A stretch of 64,000 nucleotides of DNA from Topomyia yanbarensis (GCF_030247195.1 NC_080670.1:157926580-157990579); one strand, 5' to 3'; numbered from the stretch's first letter, positions 54,562 through 64,000 are shown. The notes: generated by a model not told the origin, from the sequence alone. Translations and numbers: made by a program.

Positions 54562-56562
54562 CTAGGGTTCGCAGTACCGACCCTTTTTGGTGAGAACCGG
54601 TACTACGGTACTGAAGCCCTCAGTACCGGTAGTACCGGTAAAGTACCGGTACTCGAACATTTAAAAAAAATCGAAAACAGCTTCAAAGTGAAATCGAATG
54701 CTCACACTGATGACCTTATTCTCAGATGATTGATTTGTGCTGATCAAAAAAAACATGTTTATTGTTTTTAATTGCTTCGGAATGATATGACTCATTTCAC
54801 AGAAGATATTTTTCGTATGCGGCACTTTCTTTTATTTTCAAATCTAGGCCACTTTGATATCACTAACTGCTAAGCGGTGCGACTTTCGTCGACTTCAACA
54901 GATGGTAACTGTAAGAAACCCTATTAATAACAGTAAATCAAAGCGAGAATGGCAGTAAATCCGAGCAGGTTGCTCGCATTTCCTCTCTTGCTTTTCTGTA
55001 AATTGGTTTTGATCTTTATGTCATTTGCCTACTATTCTCTAATGCATACCAAGGCTCCTTGCATTTCCGTAAAGTATTGAGTTTTCCAGAATTTTTCCGA
55101 TCACCAATAATTACAAATCGACCCATTTCAAGTAGTTCACCAACTCTAAAATTATTAGCTCGCTGTTCGTTCTTTTATAGATAATGGTTTAAGATCAAAC
55201 CAAATACAGACATGACTTAGACCATAGTCTTATTACGCGCTACCCAGTGAATAATGAAAACCAGAATGTCGCTAATAAACACAATAATAGCAAATTTTTA
55301 CGTCGCTTACGCTAGATGGGAATATTTTGAAATTTAGTACAAGATCGTTAAATTTTAATTTCGACAAAATAAAGCAAGAATTTAAACATACCGTTCAGTA
55401 CAACGGGAGCTAGTAATGTTTTACTTCTAGAATTATTATGATGATGGCCCCACCTTATTCCCCTACAAAGGTGTTAGCTCAACGATTTATCTAGAAGACA
55501 ATTAATATATTTAAAAGTCATCTTGTAGACCGATATTTTGAAACAGGTCCCCCTAGAGAGTTCACATATTATTCATAAAAAATTGTATGGTACCGAAAAT
55601 ACCGGTACTGGCTTTTGTTCAGTACCGGTATTACGGTACCAAAAATGGGTCGGTATTCCCGGGATTTTTTGTACCGGTATTACCGGTACCACAACCCTAA
55701 CAGTGTTGCCAAGCCGGACAAAACCTCAAAATTTTGTTTTAGATTTTTCGTGATTTAACATTTTTCTCTGTTTCTTAATAGGTTGAATAGAGTCTTCTCA
55801 AAATATTAAGTCCCGAAGACGAGAGTTCAATTTTTTACAGAACTTCACAGGTGAAATAGATGATGAATTCTGAGGAAAACGCTTTTCAAACCTAAGTTAT
55901 TCAAATGAATATATCTTTTTAGTTAATATTCCGATTGGGGTCAAACTGATTTCATTTGAAAGGTTATTCGCTGGACTTATAGCTGCCATCCGATTTAGTC
56001 GATACACGCCTTTCTTCTCGCTCAGACATGAAAAACAAATAATAAATCGAGCAATAGTTCAAAGTTATAATGCTCAAAGTGGCTGTACTTTTTTTTTGAA
56101 ACGGTTCGGAGAGATCGCTTGTTGTTCATTATACTTGAAAATTAGTGTACTTTCCGAAAATAAATATCTTGTTTTGCCCCTTTCTGCCCCGAGGTATGAA
56201 AAAGGTGATTTTTCATGATACGTCTGAAGGAGACGCATGGTAGCCTTTGACTACCCAGGATTCGCAATATAATTTATAGATGTGTCTTATCATTATCAAC
56301 AATTGAAAAAATGTGTGTTCTGCTAAAAAATTCACCGAACCTAATTTTTTGAAAATGAATTTTCGGAAATAGTGCACTTTATATTCGTAAATGTTGAATT
56401 TTCGAACCACCCTAAGTGTCAAAATCTTGAGGATTTAAAAAACGAAAAATAAACATCAAATATGAATTCAGCGTCACAAAATTACCCTAATGTGAAGTTT
56501 TCATCAAATTCGGGCCACTTTTGAGATTTTGTCCGACTTTTGTATGGAAGGTGATCACTGTG
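54554..56562. mobile_element. Transib-like element with 12/23 RSS-like ends
   Basis: Both ends are CACAGTG (54554-54560 and the complement at 56556-56562) and TGACG is duplicated exactly outside (54549-54553, 56563-56567). In the right end the heptamer is followed inwards by 23 bp and then ACAAAATCT. In the left end, allowing for the younger nested insertion at 54563-55699, it is followed by 12 bp and then ACAAAACCT. The host LINE frame is restored when the insertion is removed. The remaining interior, about 850 bp (55708-56555), has no recognised transposase, so it is non-autonomous. Heptamer, spacer rule and 5-bp duplication are those known from Transib elements and RAG signals; membership is inference. 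Confidence 0.75.
54563..55699. mobile_element. TAGGGTT-ended hAT-like element nested in the Transib-like element
   Basis: The ends TAGGGTT and AACCCTA are inverted. The flanking 8-mers ACAGTGTC (54555-54562) and ACAGTGTT (55700-55707) agree at seven of eight positions and contain most of the outer heptamer. ACCGGTA-type motifs occur four times within the first 100 bp and four times within the last 100 bp (both orientations), and an AxTACCGACCC block lies in each end. Clustered subterminal repeats of this kind are transposase binding sites in hAT elements. No transposase is seen inside. Confidence 0.8.
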
Positions 56563-56576
56563 TGACGGTTTGTTGA

Positions 56577-56790
56577 GTAAACTCAATGAGCTTGGATTTC
56601 TAACATACAGATTTGCTGACGATTACTAAATACTAATTACTGGACTTGGCATCGGAACAATCTTCGACTTAATGCAACAAGCATTAAGAGCTGTCGAACA
56701 GTGGTGTTAACTAGTTAAATTTTCAGTTTATCAAAATAAAACAAATGATTCTTTTCACGAAGAAGCGAATAACAACTGGGGTTTATCCCA
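56577..56790 (+). pseudogene. Jockey/R1-group LINE RT, part 2
   Basis: The frame resumes after the insertion with LSKLNELGFLTYRFADDY, in which the catalytic FADD box (56612-56623) is intact, followed by a stop and LGIGTIFDLMQQALRAVEQWC, the thumb helix. SVYQNKTN follows. It continues the RT of 54330-54561 and is cut again by the hairpin and MITE at 56801-57104. Confidence 0.75.
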
Positions 56791-56800
56791 GTTAACTTAA

Positions 56801-56843
56801 CACAGTAGCACAGAATGCAGTTCTTGCATTCTGTGCTACTGTG
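56801..56843. repeat. Perfect 19-bp snap-back hairpin, 5-nt loop
   Basis: CACAGTAGCACAGAATGCA (56801-56819) is followed after GTTCT by its exact reverse complement (56825-56843). It lies directly left of the MITE at 56851. Like the hairpin at 13256-13292 it has a 5-nt loop and no mismatch, so the inversion is young. It does not form a recognised regulatory site. Confidence 0.9.
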
Positions 56844-56850
56844 CACAGAT

Positions 56851-57104
56851 CAGGGGCGGATTCAGAAAAAAAATTCGGTGCTGTACGAATTTTCGATTTT
56901 TAAATGTTCATTGAACAATGCGTAATATGTAATTACAACAATTAAAAACAGTGTTGTTGGTCGTAACTGGTTTGAAATGATTTTAAGTTTAGAACGAATT
57001 TAAAATAGAAACTCTTTTAAAATCGATCAACAAGTAAAAATTTTCGGGGGGCGGGCTTCGGACCCCCAGGGCCCTCCTGCTGGATCTGCCTCTGCCCCTG
57101 TCCG
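56851..57104. mobile_element. CAGGGGCGGAT-type MITE
   Basis: The left end CAGGGGCGGATTCAG and the right end CTGGATCTGCCTCTGCCCCTG (ending about 57100) are imperfect inverted copies, the right end carrying a 6-bp insertion. G/C-rich runs precede the right end, as in other mosquito MITEs of this type. It interrupts the LINE between RT and C-terminus. Confidence 0.65.
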
Positions 57105-57499
57105 AACTCCGCAATTATTGGAGAAATCTACAAACGTGTCGCCAAGCAAAAGCGTTTCTAAAACAAACATGTCCAGTGATTTCGAAAAATCTCCAACATT
57201 TTCGAAATTTCACTGTGGCATGCTGACTGGGGCTTGAGCTGGCCACTGCAAACTCAATTGTCACATGGCAACTATTCAGCGCGTTGAGTAATTTTCATGC
57301 GATCTTTGTGAATCCGACTACGGATCCACATATCATCTAATATGATATGCAACTACTCATCTAATATGATATGCAACTACTCATCGCGTAATTGCGATTT
57401 CGAGTTTTTGGCCGTCCTTACATAGACGACACCGTGTTTGGACAACTGAAACTCAGAGACATACTAATGTTTCTTAACTAATGTGGTAAAGAGCTCTAG
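57105..57499 (+). pseudogene. Jockey/R1-group LINE ORF2 C-terminus
   Basis: The plus frames give HCGMLTGA, then GHCKLNCHMATIQRVE and CDLCESDYGSTYHLI. This is the HxC...CxxC...H...C knuckle region at the end of R1/LOA-group ORF2, followed by FRVFGRPYIDDT-like and ending in the frame CGKEL-stop (57482-57499). A 24-bp tandem duplication (57334-57381) lies inside the knuckle after YHLI. It is probably the end of the element begun at 54330, with the stop codon still at the expected place. Confidence 0.7.
57334..57381. repeat. Perfect 24-bp tandem duplication inside the LINE knuckle
   Basis: CATCTAATATGATATGCAAC plus TACT (57334-57357) is repeated exactly at 57358-57381. Confidence 0.9.
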
Positions 57500-57694
57500 G
57501 CTTACTCGCAGGCGGTTTGAACTACTTGCGAGTTTAACTTATCTGCTTTGTTTTTGTGTTGTTATTTATGCACCCTTCCAATTCTTCTTTCTCCTTCTCC
57601 TTTCCTTCCGGCCAGGAAATGATGAGAAGACACGGCAAAGCACAAATCCCCGACTACATACAAGGAGCGTGTCATTTGAGGCAATATATTCTGA

Positions 57695-57810
57695 TTCCTG
57701 ATAGTTCCTACCACTTATGTGTAGAACAATCTTAGTGTTTTTTTAAAAGGTCCAACCGCCACTCAGGCAGTTAATTGGCGCAGCCGGTAGGATTGTAACT
57801 AATCTCTTAG
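57695..57810 (+). repeat. Repeat with a tRNA-Ser-like primer-binding motif, copy 2
   Basis: See the copy at 54165-54270. Here TTGGCGCAGCCGGTAGGATT (from 57776) is preceded by GGCAGTTAA and lies about 280 bp after the LINE stop codon, so belonging to the LINE 3' region is a real alternative to an LTR remnant. Confidence 0.5.
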
Positions 57811-57814
57811 TCGA

Positions 57815-59036
57815 GATTCCACAGTTGTCAAACCATATCAATTTGAAATAAAATACCTGCATTAAACAGTCCAATAGAAACTGATTCCGGAGTTCTGGAA
57901 CTAAGCAACCCTAATTTTATAATCATGTTGAGCTTATTTTTGAAAGTATGTACCGAAATATGGATTAGATGGAAAGAAAACTATGAAAAATGGCGTTTTC
58001 CGCTTGTCTCCAGTAGACCAGGATCGAATCTTATGAGCATTTGATTTTTGTTGAATTCTCAATTACTTGAATATCTAAAATAAAGGTTCCAGAACAGTTG
58101 TCCACAGTCAAGATCATGATTTCGAAAGTTTCAACCGTGGAGGCTTTAGTATCTTCGAAGAATTTTACAACATAAAACAGCACATCTTCTGATAAAATAA
58201 GTTTTTTTTTGTCTATCCTCCTAGCAGCAATTATGGAGAATGAAATTTTCAAACAAATTTTGTTCGAGACTCAATGACCTCCACGAAGTGTTCAAGACTG
58301 CTATTACAAACAACTTTGCTGATGTCTTCATGTGTTCAGGTAATCAAAAAATGTTTGGTTATTTGTGAAAGAAAATCTTTAAAATAAATTATTCTGCCGT
58401 TACTGTTTATGAGAAATGACTTGTACTGTTTAGAAAAAAGTCACATTTTGTCCAGGGCATAAATTTCTGAAGCATAAAATAAAGTTATTTTGAAGAAAAG
58501 TGGATTTAAGACAAAATTCCGAAGCCGTCATCTTTGAAAGTTTAAAAAAAGTAATTTATTACACTTCAAAAGTGCATATTGGTTAACTTTATTAACAAGC
58601 AATAAAATACAATTATCAATGGAGGTTTGAAAGCTGTTCTATATTGATTTTTCTTGTTTATGGACTCAATGTCTTATCAAAATTACATCAGATTCAAGCA
58701 TTTTCGAAAGTTTCAATTTTCATCAAAACCCCCACCAAATCGAATTTCTGGCTATGTCACTACAGCTTAGATTACGCGAATCGTTGAGGAAATCCTAATA
58801 TAAAGCTAGATATGCTGAAATTGAACACTTTTGTGATGTATCATTGTCAACGAATATCAACGAATATAACACTACAAATTATTGCATTTACTTGTTCACC
58901 TAAAGGGGCCCCTCAATTCAATTGTGGCCAGGGGTCTCAAGTGATCTTCAGACAACCCTGAACAGGACTGACAAGTATGGTATCACTGCCGCGAACTTTC
59001 TCCGAAAAATAATAGAGTTTTAATGTAGAACGTATT
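57815..59036. other. Unassigned AT-rich region
   Basis: Low-GC sequence without recognised coding or repeats. Confidence 0.5.
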
Positions 59037-59044
59037 GAATTTAG

Positions 59045-59454
59045 CAGACTTCCCATGAACATCGATAAGTTTGTACCTGTGAGCAAAATTTCGTGCACGC
59101 GTTCAACCTCAAACATGCTTTGTCTTGATGCACAGGTTCGCCTCTAACATCGAACCCAAGCGAACGATGTACAAACTCTAGTTCAAACATCCGTATACGT
59201 ACACCAGGTGCGTATACGAGAACTATTCGCACAAGGCGAAAAAAGTCAACGCCAGTTATGATGAGTGAGAAAGAGAAAACTGGTGCCACGAACCTATGTG
59301 TACGCACACCGTGAACGTGTATGGGGTACGGTTGTGCAGGCGAACATGTTCACGTGTTTTGGTACGAAATAGCGAGTTCGTACACGAAGTGTGGGTTTAA
59401 TATGAGCACAGAACCGGAGCGAACATTGTGTACGATGTTCATTTGGGAAGTCGG
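59045..59454. mobile_element. CAGACTTCCC MITE, copy B, perfect 8-bp duplication
   Basis: It is a full-length relative of copy A at 41057-41461, in the same orientation. The ends are CAGACTTCCC and GGGAAGTCGG. GAATTTAG flanks it exactly (59037-59044 and 59455-59462). Shared interior blocks include CGAACCCAAGCGAACGATGT, ATGATGAGTGRGAAAGAGAA and TATGAGCACAGAAC. Copy B has different TGTAC-type palindromes from copy A at the same places, so the palindromes rather than the exact sequence may be kept. Confidence 0.9.
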
Positions 59455-59464
59455 GAATTTAGGA

Positions 59465-60600
59465 GTATTTCAGTGTTCTATTAAGGAGGTTTTCGCCATG
59501 GGGATAAACATGACTACATCACCAGCATAAAAATTAACGAAAATTAAGTCAACCAAACGTAGCAAACTATCTCGTGCACATGGTAGTTGTATGCCTGTAT
59601 CAAAAGAATGTTCAAAGTAAACCTAATTTTAAATAGTGGTATAGTTTGAGAAAGTTACTACACTCGGATACGTTCCTAGTTTTTCTTCTAAGGTTTTGCG
59701 TGCTGTGTCTGCTTTTCTAAGTGAGTGCGGACATCAGTTTGTTACCAAGCATAACCGCTTCTATTGTGCTGTGTGCGCGTTAGTGAGTTACGGTTGTCGT
59801 TCATTGTTTGGCTTACGATTAGTTGGGCACAAACTACACTAGTTGCACAACTGAAGCGAATTTTTTTTTTCTTTTACATATAATTCTGTCGTGTCGTAAA
59901 TTTCTTAACAAGAAAAAAAATTCGCAGGCGATGATAGTTAGAAGCAGCTGCAAATAAGATTCGCCAACAGCCAGGACCACAAAAGTGCCCGTCTGTATCG
60001 CTTAAGGGGGTCCTTTTCTCTCGAGTCCTGAAATTGAGCTGTGTTTTGAGGAATAAATTGTAAACTATCTACTAAATAAACTGTGAATTTTAATTTGAAT
60101 TGGCGTCTTGACTTTAATTTTGAAGGCAGAAAAACACATTGGTGACCATGAAACGTGCTTTTTGCTGCCGAGTAAGACTTTGCATTAATTTCCGACGCCA
60201 ATATTTTTTAAAATTATTCAATGTGCATACCGCTTTGGTTTTCCAATGCACAATTTGCAAAATTTCGTTTTGTTCTATTGTTTTTAATCTCAAATATGTG
60301 AAAAATAGCGTAACATTTTAAAAAAAAAAAAATAGACAGATCGTTACATAAAATTCGCGAAATAAAAAAATATGTCACAGTAAACCATATGTTTACTGAA
60401 TAATTCGAAAAAAATGTTGGGATCGGACCAATAATTTTAGGAAAAATATTACTCTGCAGCAGTTTCAACATCAATGTAATCAATGTCGTTTCAAGGCCAC
60501 CAATGTTTTTTTCTGGTCCTCAAAATTAAAATTTAAACGTTAAAACTTGTAGCTTCAAACTCAAAATCTGTTCAGTATATTTAATTTATTCCCAAAAGAC
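59465..60600. other. Unassigned AT-rich region
   Basis: No recognised family. Poly-A and poly-T runs and short unremarkable frames only. Confidence 0.5.
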
Positions 60601-61300
60601 TGCTCAATTTCGGGCCACTAGAGTAGGAGGACCCCCTTAGGGACCCAACCGATTAGGGTCGCTCCGAACTTCAAACAATCAGGTCCGGCATTTTAATCAG
60701 CCTTCTCATGGCAGCGCACTCTAACGCCGCGCAATCAACCTGGATTGCACTGCGAGGTATCACTCCGGTGCTCAAATTGCAAAACCCGCCACGGGTCGAA
60801 GCGGGCCCCCTCGGGGCCCATCGGTCGGACGGTGTCGGCGAGGAACTAATTTTCGCGCTCCTAAATTGACCGGGTACGGAATAATTGAAATTTTATTTGC
60901 ACTCTGGTTTGCCATCAGCCCGCGATCCAGGAACCGCAAGGCTTTTGCTTCTTTCACGCATTTCTGCTTATTTATTATACGTTCGGTCGGTTGGCGCGAC
61001 CGACCCGGTGAGCGGCGGCGTTGAATTGCGACCGCCTGAGCTTCGCTGTGTTGGCAAAGAGTCAGAATGCAGTGCATATCTTCAGCACACCTGCATCTTC
61101 TCTCGGACGGGGTCCGTTTCGAAATGGGGTGATAATAATGTCATTAAAATAGTTGAACACACCTCGTTACCACACGCGTTCGACGAATGCGGCACAATAA
61201 TTGAAATCGTTTCCCGGCCGTTTCTGTTTTTAATGCTCCAGAAACGTGAAACCACCGCCGCCGTTGTGATGAAGCTTGATGTTGAATGTTAAACTGAATT
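60601..61300. other. GC-rich island, possibly host sequence
   Basis: Notably GC-rich compared with its flanks and without transposon motifs. It contains CGGTCGGTTGGCGCGACCGACC at about 60985-61006 (a 7-bp stem) and a GGGCCCC-rich run. Frames are open on both strands (60885-61292 plus, 60772-61077 minus) with no recognised domain. It could be conserved host DNA such as a regulatory region or exon, which I cannot show. Confidence 0.35.
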
Positions 61301-61652
61301 GATTTGATCTGTTCTGGGTGGCTAGTCAAGCTACGGGTCAAAGGTTTGATTTTAATTTTTGTGGTACTGGTAGTAAAGAAAACTGAACATTTATTTGCTG
61401 CCACGAATCGAAAAAATAACGATTTGTCAATACTAAATATGGGAAATTCCAAATAAAAAGATGAACTAATACATAAACACGATTTTAAATGTAGTAAATA
61501 GAGCGAACCAACATTTGTGAAAGTTCTAATCCATATTGTAGTTTTTTAAACAGTCCCATATTCGACATATCCATTTAATTATTGCAATTCGATCATTTAT
61601 ATTTAAACAGAAATTTATTAGGGAGTGATTACGAAATGTGATTATACCTTTC

Positions 61653-62410
61653 AGTAGATACAGAACACTAGATTAGGATTGTTGCTCGTGTTCCCATTGT
61701 TTTCGCTTCGAAGTATGATTGTTTTGTTTTCGGCATATATCTGTCAGGTATCTCTGGTAATAGTCTTTGGTCCACATTCTTGGTAAACGCAGAAAAATTT
61801 GGCTTGCTTGTAACAACAAACTGTTTAGTCCAATTTGTTAAAATTGCATATTTTTCATTTCCGTCTTTTTATACTGCTGTGATGTTTATGCATTTAAGAC
61901 ATGCATAAAATTTACAGCAGAAAAAACTGAGAATCAGACAGAAAAATGATGTGAAATTTGCTACGAGTCAAATTTCTATGTCGCGTACTATTATAATTTT
62001 GATTCACGGCAGAGCAATTTCAATAGCTTTCACATGATATTTATGTGTGTATCTGTCATTTTTATGTGCAGCTACAAATTGCAAAAAATCATGTATGAAA
62101 TCAATAGATTCAATATAGCGATTTTTCTCGGTGTAAATTTTCGACTGTTATTGTTATGAAATGAAAGAGTTTGTATATACTGCACAAAGAAATGAAAACT
62201 TATCAAAATTCAATACAGATTTAGACAATTTGTGTATTCCAATTAATAAAAATACACCAACCAAGAATGGCCATTGTTTTGTTGGCTATAAGACACAAAA
62301 ATGTTTAGTCGCTATGAAACTACGATAGAGGAAATTGTTTTGTTTTTTTAACTATTCGGCCCATTTGACAGGTATATGCCGGAACCCTAATCTAATGTTC
62401 TGTATCTACT
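61653..62410. mobile_element. MITE with AGTAGATACAGAACA ends
   Basis: AGTAGATACAGAACACTAGA and 8 further bases at 61653-61680 are mirrored at 62383-62410 with few changes. After a gap of about 50 bp in the left copy, a TTYCGGCATATAYCTGTCA block (left at about 61729) is mirrored at the right (about 62367), so the left arm has an internal insertion. No coding or clear duplication. Confidence 0.65.
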
Positions 62411-62445
62411 TACCGTGTAGAGTTAAAGTGAACAGTACCTTCTTT

Positions 62446-62955
62446 ATCACGCAGAAAAAAAATTAGTAAAAATAAACAAATTTTGGTTTTAAATAACAAT
62501 TTTCCCGTTTAATATAGTGACAAACAAGATTCAGGTTTGATTCAATCAATACTGTTGGTTGAAATTACCAACTAATTCATTTGTTGGCTTTTCAGTAGTT
62601 TCAACAAATATTTCGTTTGAAACAACAAAATCATGTTAAGTTTAACCGAACAAACAAGTTTGAAGGAACAAAAACAAATCTTTTGTATCAACCAAAGGAG
62701 AGAACAACTCAAATTTAGTTAAAATTAAACAAAGATTCTGTCGGTTTTTAACAAAGGGATCAGTTAGATCTAACAAATTTTATTTCAACATTTCAACAAT
62801 GTTTCTATTTAAAATGTAAACAGAAGTATTTGTTGAACTAAACCAAATACATGCTTTTGAAAAACGCCCATTTCAGTTTGAAACAGTCATTCGCCACGTT
62901 TTAGATTCAACAAAACGTTTTGTTGATTCAAAAAGGCCTGACTCTTCTGCGTGAT
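62446..62955. mobile_element. MITE with ATCACGCAGAA ends
   Basis: ATCACGCAGAA (62446-62456) and TTCTGCGTGAT (62945-62955) are exact inverted copies enclosing AT-rich sequence full of AACAAA and TTGTTGA motifs in both orientations. No target duplication found. Confidence 0.6.
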
Positions 62956-63159
62956 GTATGGTCACATTGGGCTAGAGCTGAATGTTCCGCACTTTGGATA
63001 CATTTAAAATCAATGTAACTGCCAGCACTGGCGGTCCTAATAATACATGTTCTTTCATCATGAAAAAATTCGATGGGTGGGTAATGTCAGATGGACCACT
63101 AACCTTAATGACTTGTTTGGTTTCGAAGTGTATTTAAATTCTAATTTTAATATGTTCCT

Positions 63160-63265
63160 AATGGTCTTGTTCGCACAGTCCTCGATCCGTGCTGTTTCCG
63201 ATCCATATTAATTGTATCCGTACTGTTTCCTACCCGTACTAACTCTATCCGTACTGTAAGTTTAA
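63160..63265. repeat. Short degenerate TCCGTACTGTTTCC repeats
   Basis: TCCGTGCTGTTTCC, TCCGTACTGTTTCC and TCCGTACTGT, with intervening CCRTAYTAA-type units, recur within 70 bp (about 63188-63258), a decaying short tandem array. Confidence 0.55.
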
Positions 63266-63430
63266 TTCCTATTAGGTTTAATATTGGGTATTTATTAGCG
63301 TATAATTATTAAACTTATTACAGTGCATTAAACTTATTGTAGTGAAGATAGGGTAAATTTAGTTAGAAACAGGAATAATTATTTCACTTGAGAATTAGAT
63401 ATATTTGTAACTATTGTGACAATTTGTGTT

Positions 63431-64000
63431 CTAGATCACGTTGCTTTTTACCGAATGACTTGACGTTTTTTTCTTTCTACCTATCGGACTTGTCCGTGAC
63501 CGATACTTGTGCCAATCCCTCAAGAAGTTGAAGGGCACGGTTTGTTGATGTTGATTAGCTGCATGGGCGTTGAGTGACTCGCTGAACTGTATGGTGCTGT
63601 TAGCACTCCCTCCCGGAATGCGGTTAGGGTCTCCCTGTAGAGCATTCATCCCAACTGCTACGCCCAGGACAGCGAGTTTCACCGCAAATCTCTCTTAGAT
63701 TTCGTTGACTGTCTGCACCGTCGCCCATCAGCACCTGCTTTGAGGCAGATAACTCTACCCTTCGGTCAGCAATTTCGCCGTAGATTCGGGTCCACGATAA
63801 TGACGCCGTCACCGACTGCAATTGGCCTTACTGGTTTGAGCCATTTCGGTTTACATGTAAGTGTTGGAAGATAGTCTCTAACCTACAGGTTCCAGAATCG
63901 GTTGGCTATGGTCTGCGAACGTTGCCATCTGTTTCGTAAAGCTACAAAGCTGTCGTCGAAAGGAACCCTCGGTCGTAGGCCATTTTATGTACCCAGGAGA
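63431..64000 (-). pseudogene. BEL/Pao integrase C-terminus (runs off the window)
   Basis: On the minus strand, frames read from the right edge give QTIANRFWNLWVRDYLPTL, then WLKPVRPIAVGDGVIIVDPN and GRVIDLKAGADGRVRQ, the DUF5641-type end of a BEL/Pao integrase. The last part (63431-63682) has KLAVLGVAVG, the usual RPAVKLAVL tail. It is better preserved than the BEL element at 2-7 kb but still shifted. The rest of the element lies to the right of the window. Confidence 0.8.

Noticed and set aside
1..64000. Endogenous viral elements and CRISPR arrays
   Set aside because: I looked for flavivirus-, rhabdovirus- or other virus-like protein motifs and for regularly spaced direct repeats and saw none; reading by eye could miss diverged ones.

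Overview
The window looks like a stretch of a large, repeat-rich insect genome, most likely a culicine (Aedes-like) mosquito. The reasons are a tRNA-like SINE of the mosquito type, BEL/Pao elements whose Gag begins with a PHD-like zinc finger, I-clade, R4/Dong-like and RTE LINE relics, mariner copies that look like the mosquito ITmD37E group, and many MITEs in AT-rich DNA. I recognise no intact host gene, RNA gene, CRISPR array or endogenous virus. All coding matches are broken mobile-element genes. The species call is inference from element families and was not tested by any search.

Layout. 650-1791 is a hAT-like MITE abutting a degenerate BEL/Pao retrotransposon on the minus strand (about 1.8-7.06 kb). 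7.1-9.2 kb has nothing recognisable. 9.2-14 kb holds a SINE with a perfect 11-bp duplication, a 1.76-kb long inverted repeat and a perfect snap-back hairpin. 14.0-17.2 kb is an R4/Dong-like LINE (minus) split by about 1.2 kb of foreign DNA. 17.35-17.74 kb is a MITE with a 7-bp duplication. 18.2-20.4 kb is an I-clade LINE (plus) with two nested insertions. 21.3-22.3 kb has an unrecognised 161-codon frame and a TA-type MITE. 24.8-27.3 kb has a SINE, an RTE fragment and an ORF1-like fragment. 27.4-28.9 kb is a mariner copy with a nested insert. 29.52-31.85 kb is a TIR element with a perfect 8-bp duplication that contains an I-clade LINE relic.

33.9-37.1 kb has a palindromic MITE, LINE relics and a hAT MITE. 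37.2-40.4 kb is an I-clade LINE (minus; ORF1 and endonuclease). 41.06-41.46 kb and 59.05-59.45 kb are two copies of one MITE, each with a perfect 8-bp duplication. 44.8-46.0 kb is a second mariner copy. 46-51.6 kb is an I-clade LINE (plus) interrupted by a 2.3-kb hAT-like element. 54.3-57.5 kb is a jockey/R1-group LINE (plus) interrupted at 54554-56562. 61.6-63 kb holds two MITEs, and the right edge runs into a second BEL/Pao element.

The most interesting object is the insertion at 54554-56562. Its ends are exact CACAGTG heptamers, it is flanked by a 5-bp TGACG duplication, and each heptamer is followed by an ACAAAA-type nonamer at 12 bp on one side and 23 bp on the other. This is the layout of V(D)J recombination signals and of Transib elements. 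A younger 8-bp-duplicating element sits inside its 12-type end. Taken together the window reads as a graveyard of nested, inactivated transposons whose order of arrival can be read from the nesting.
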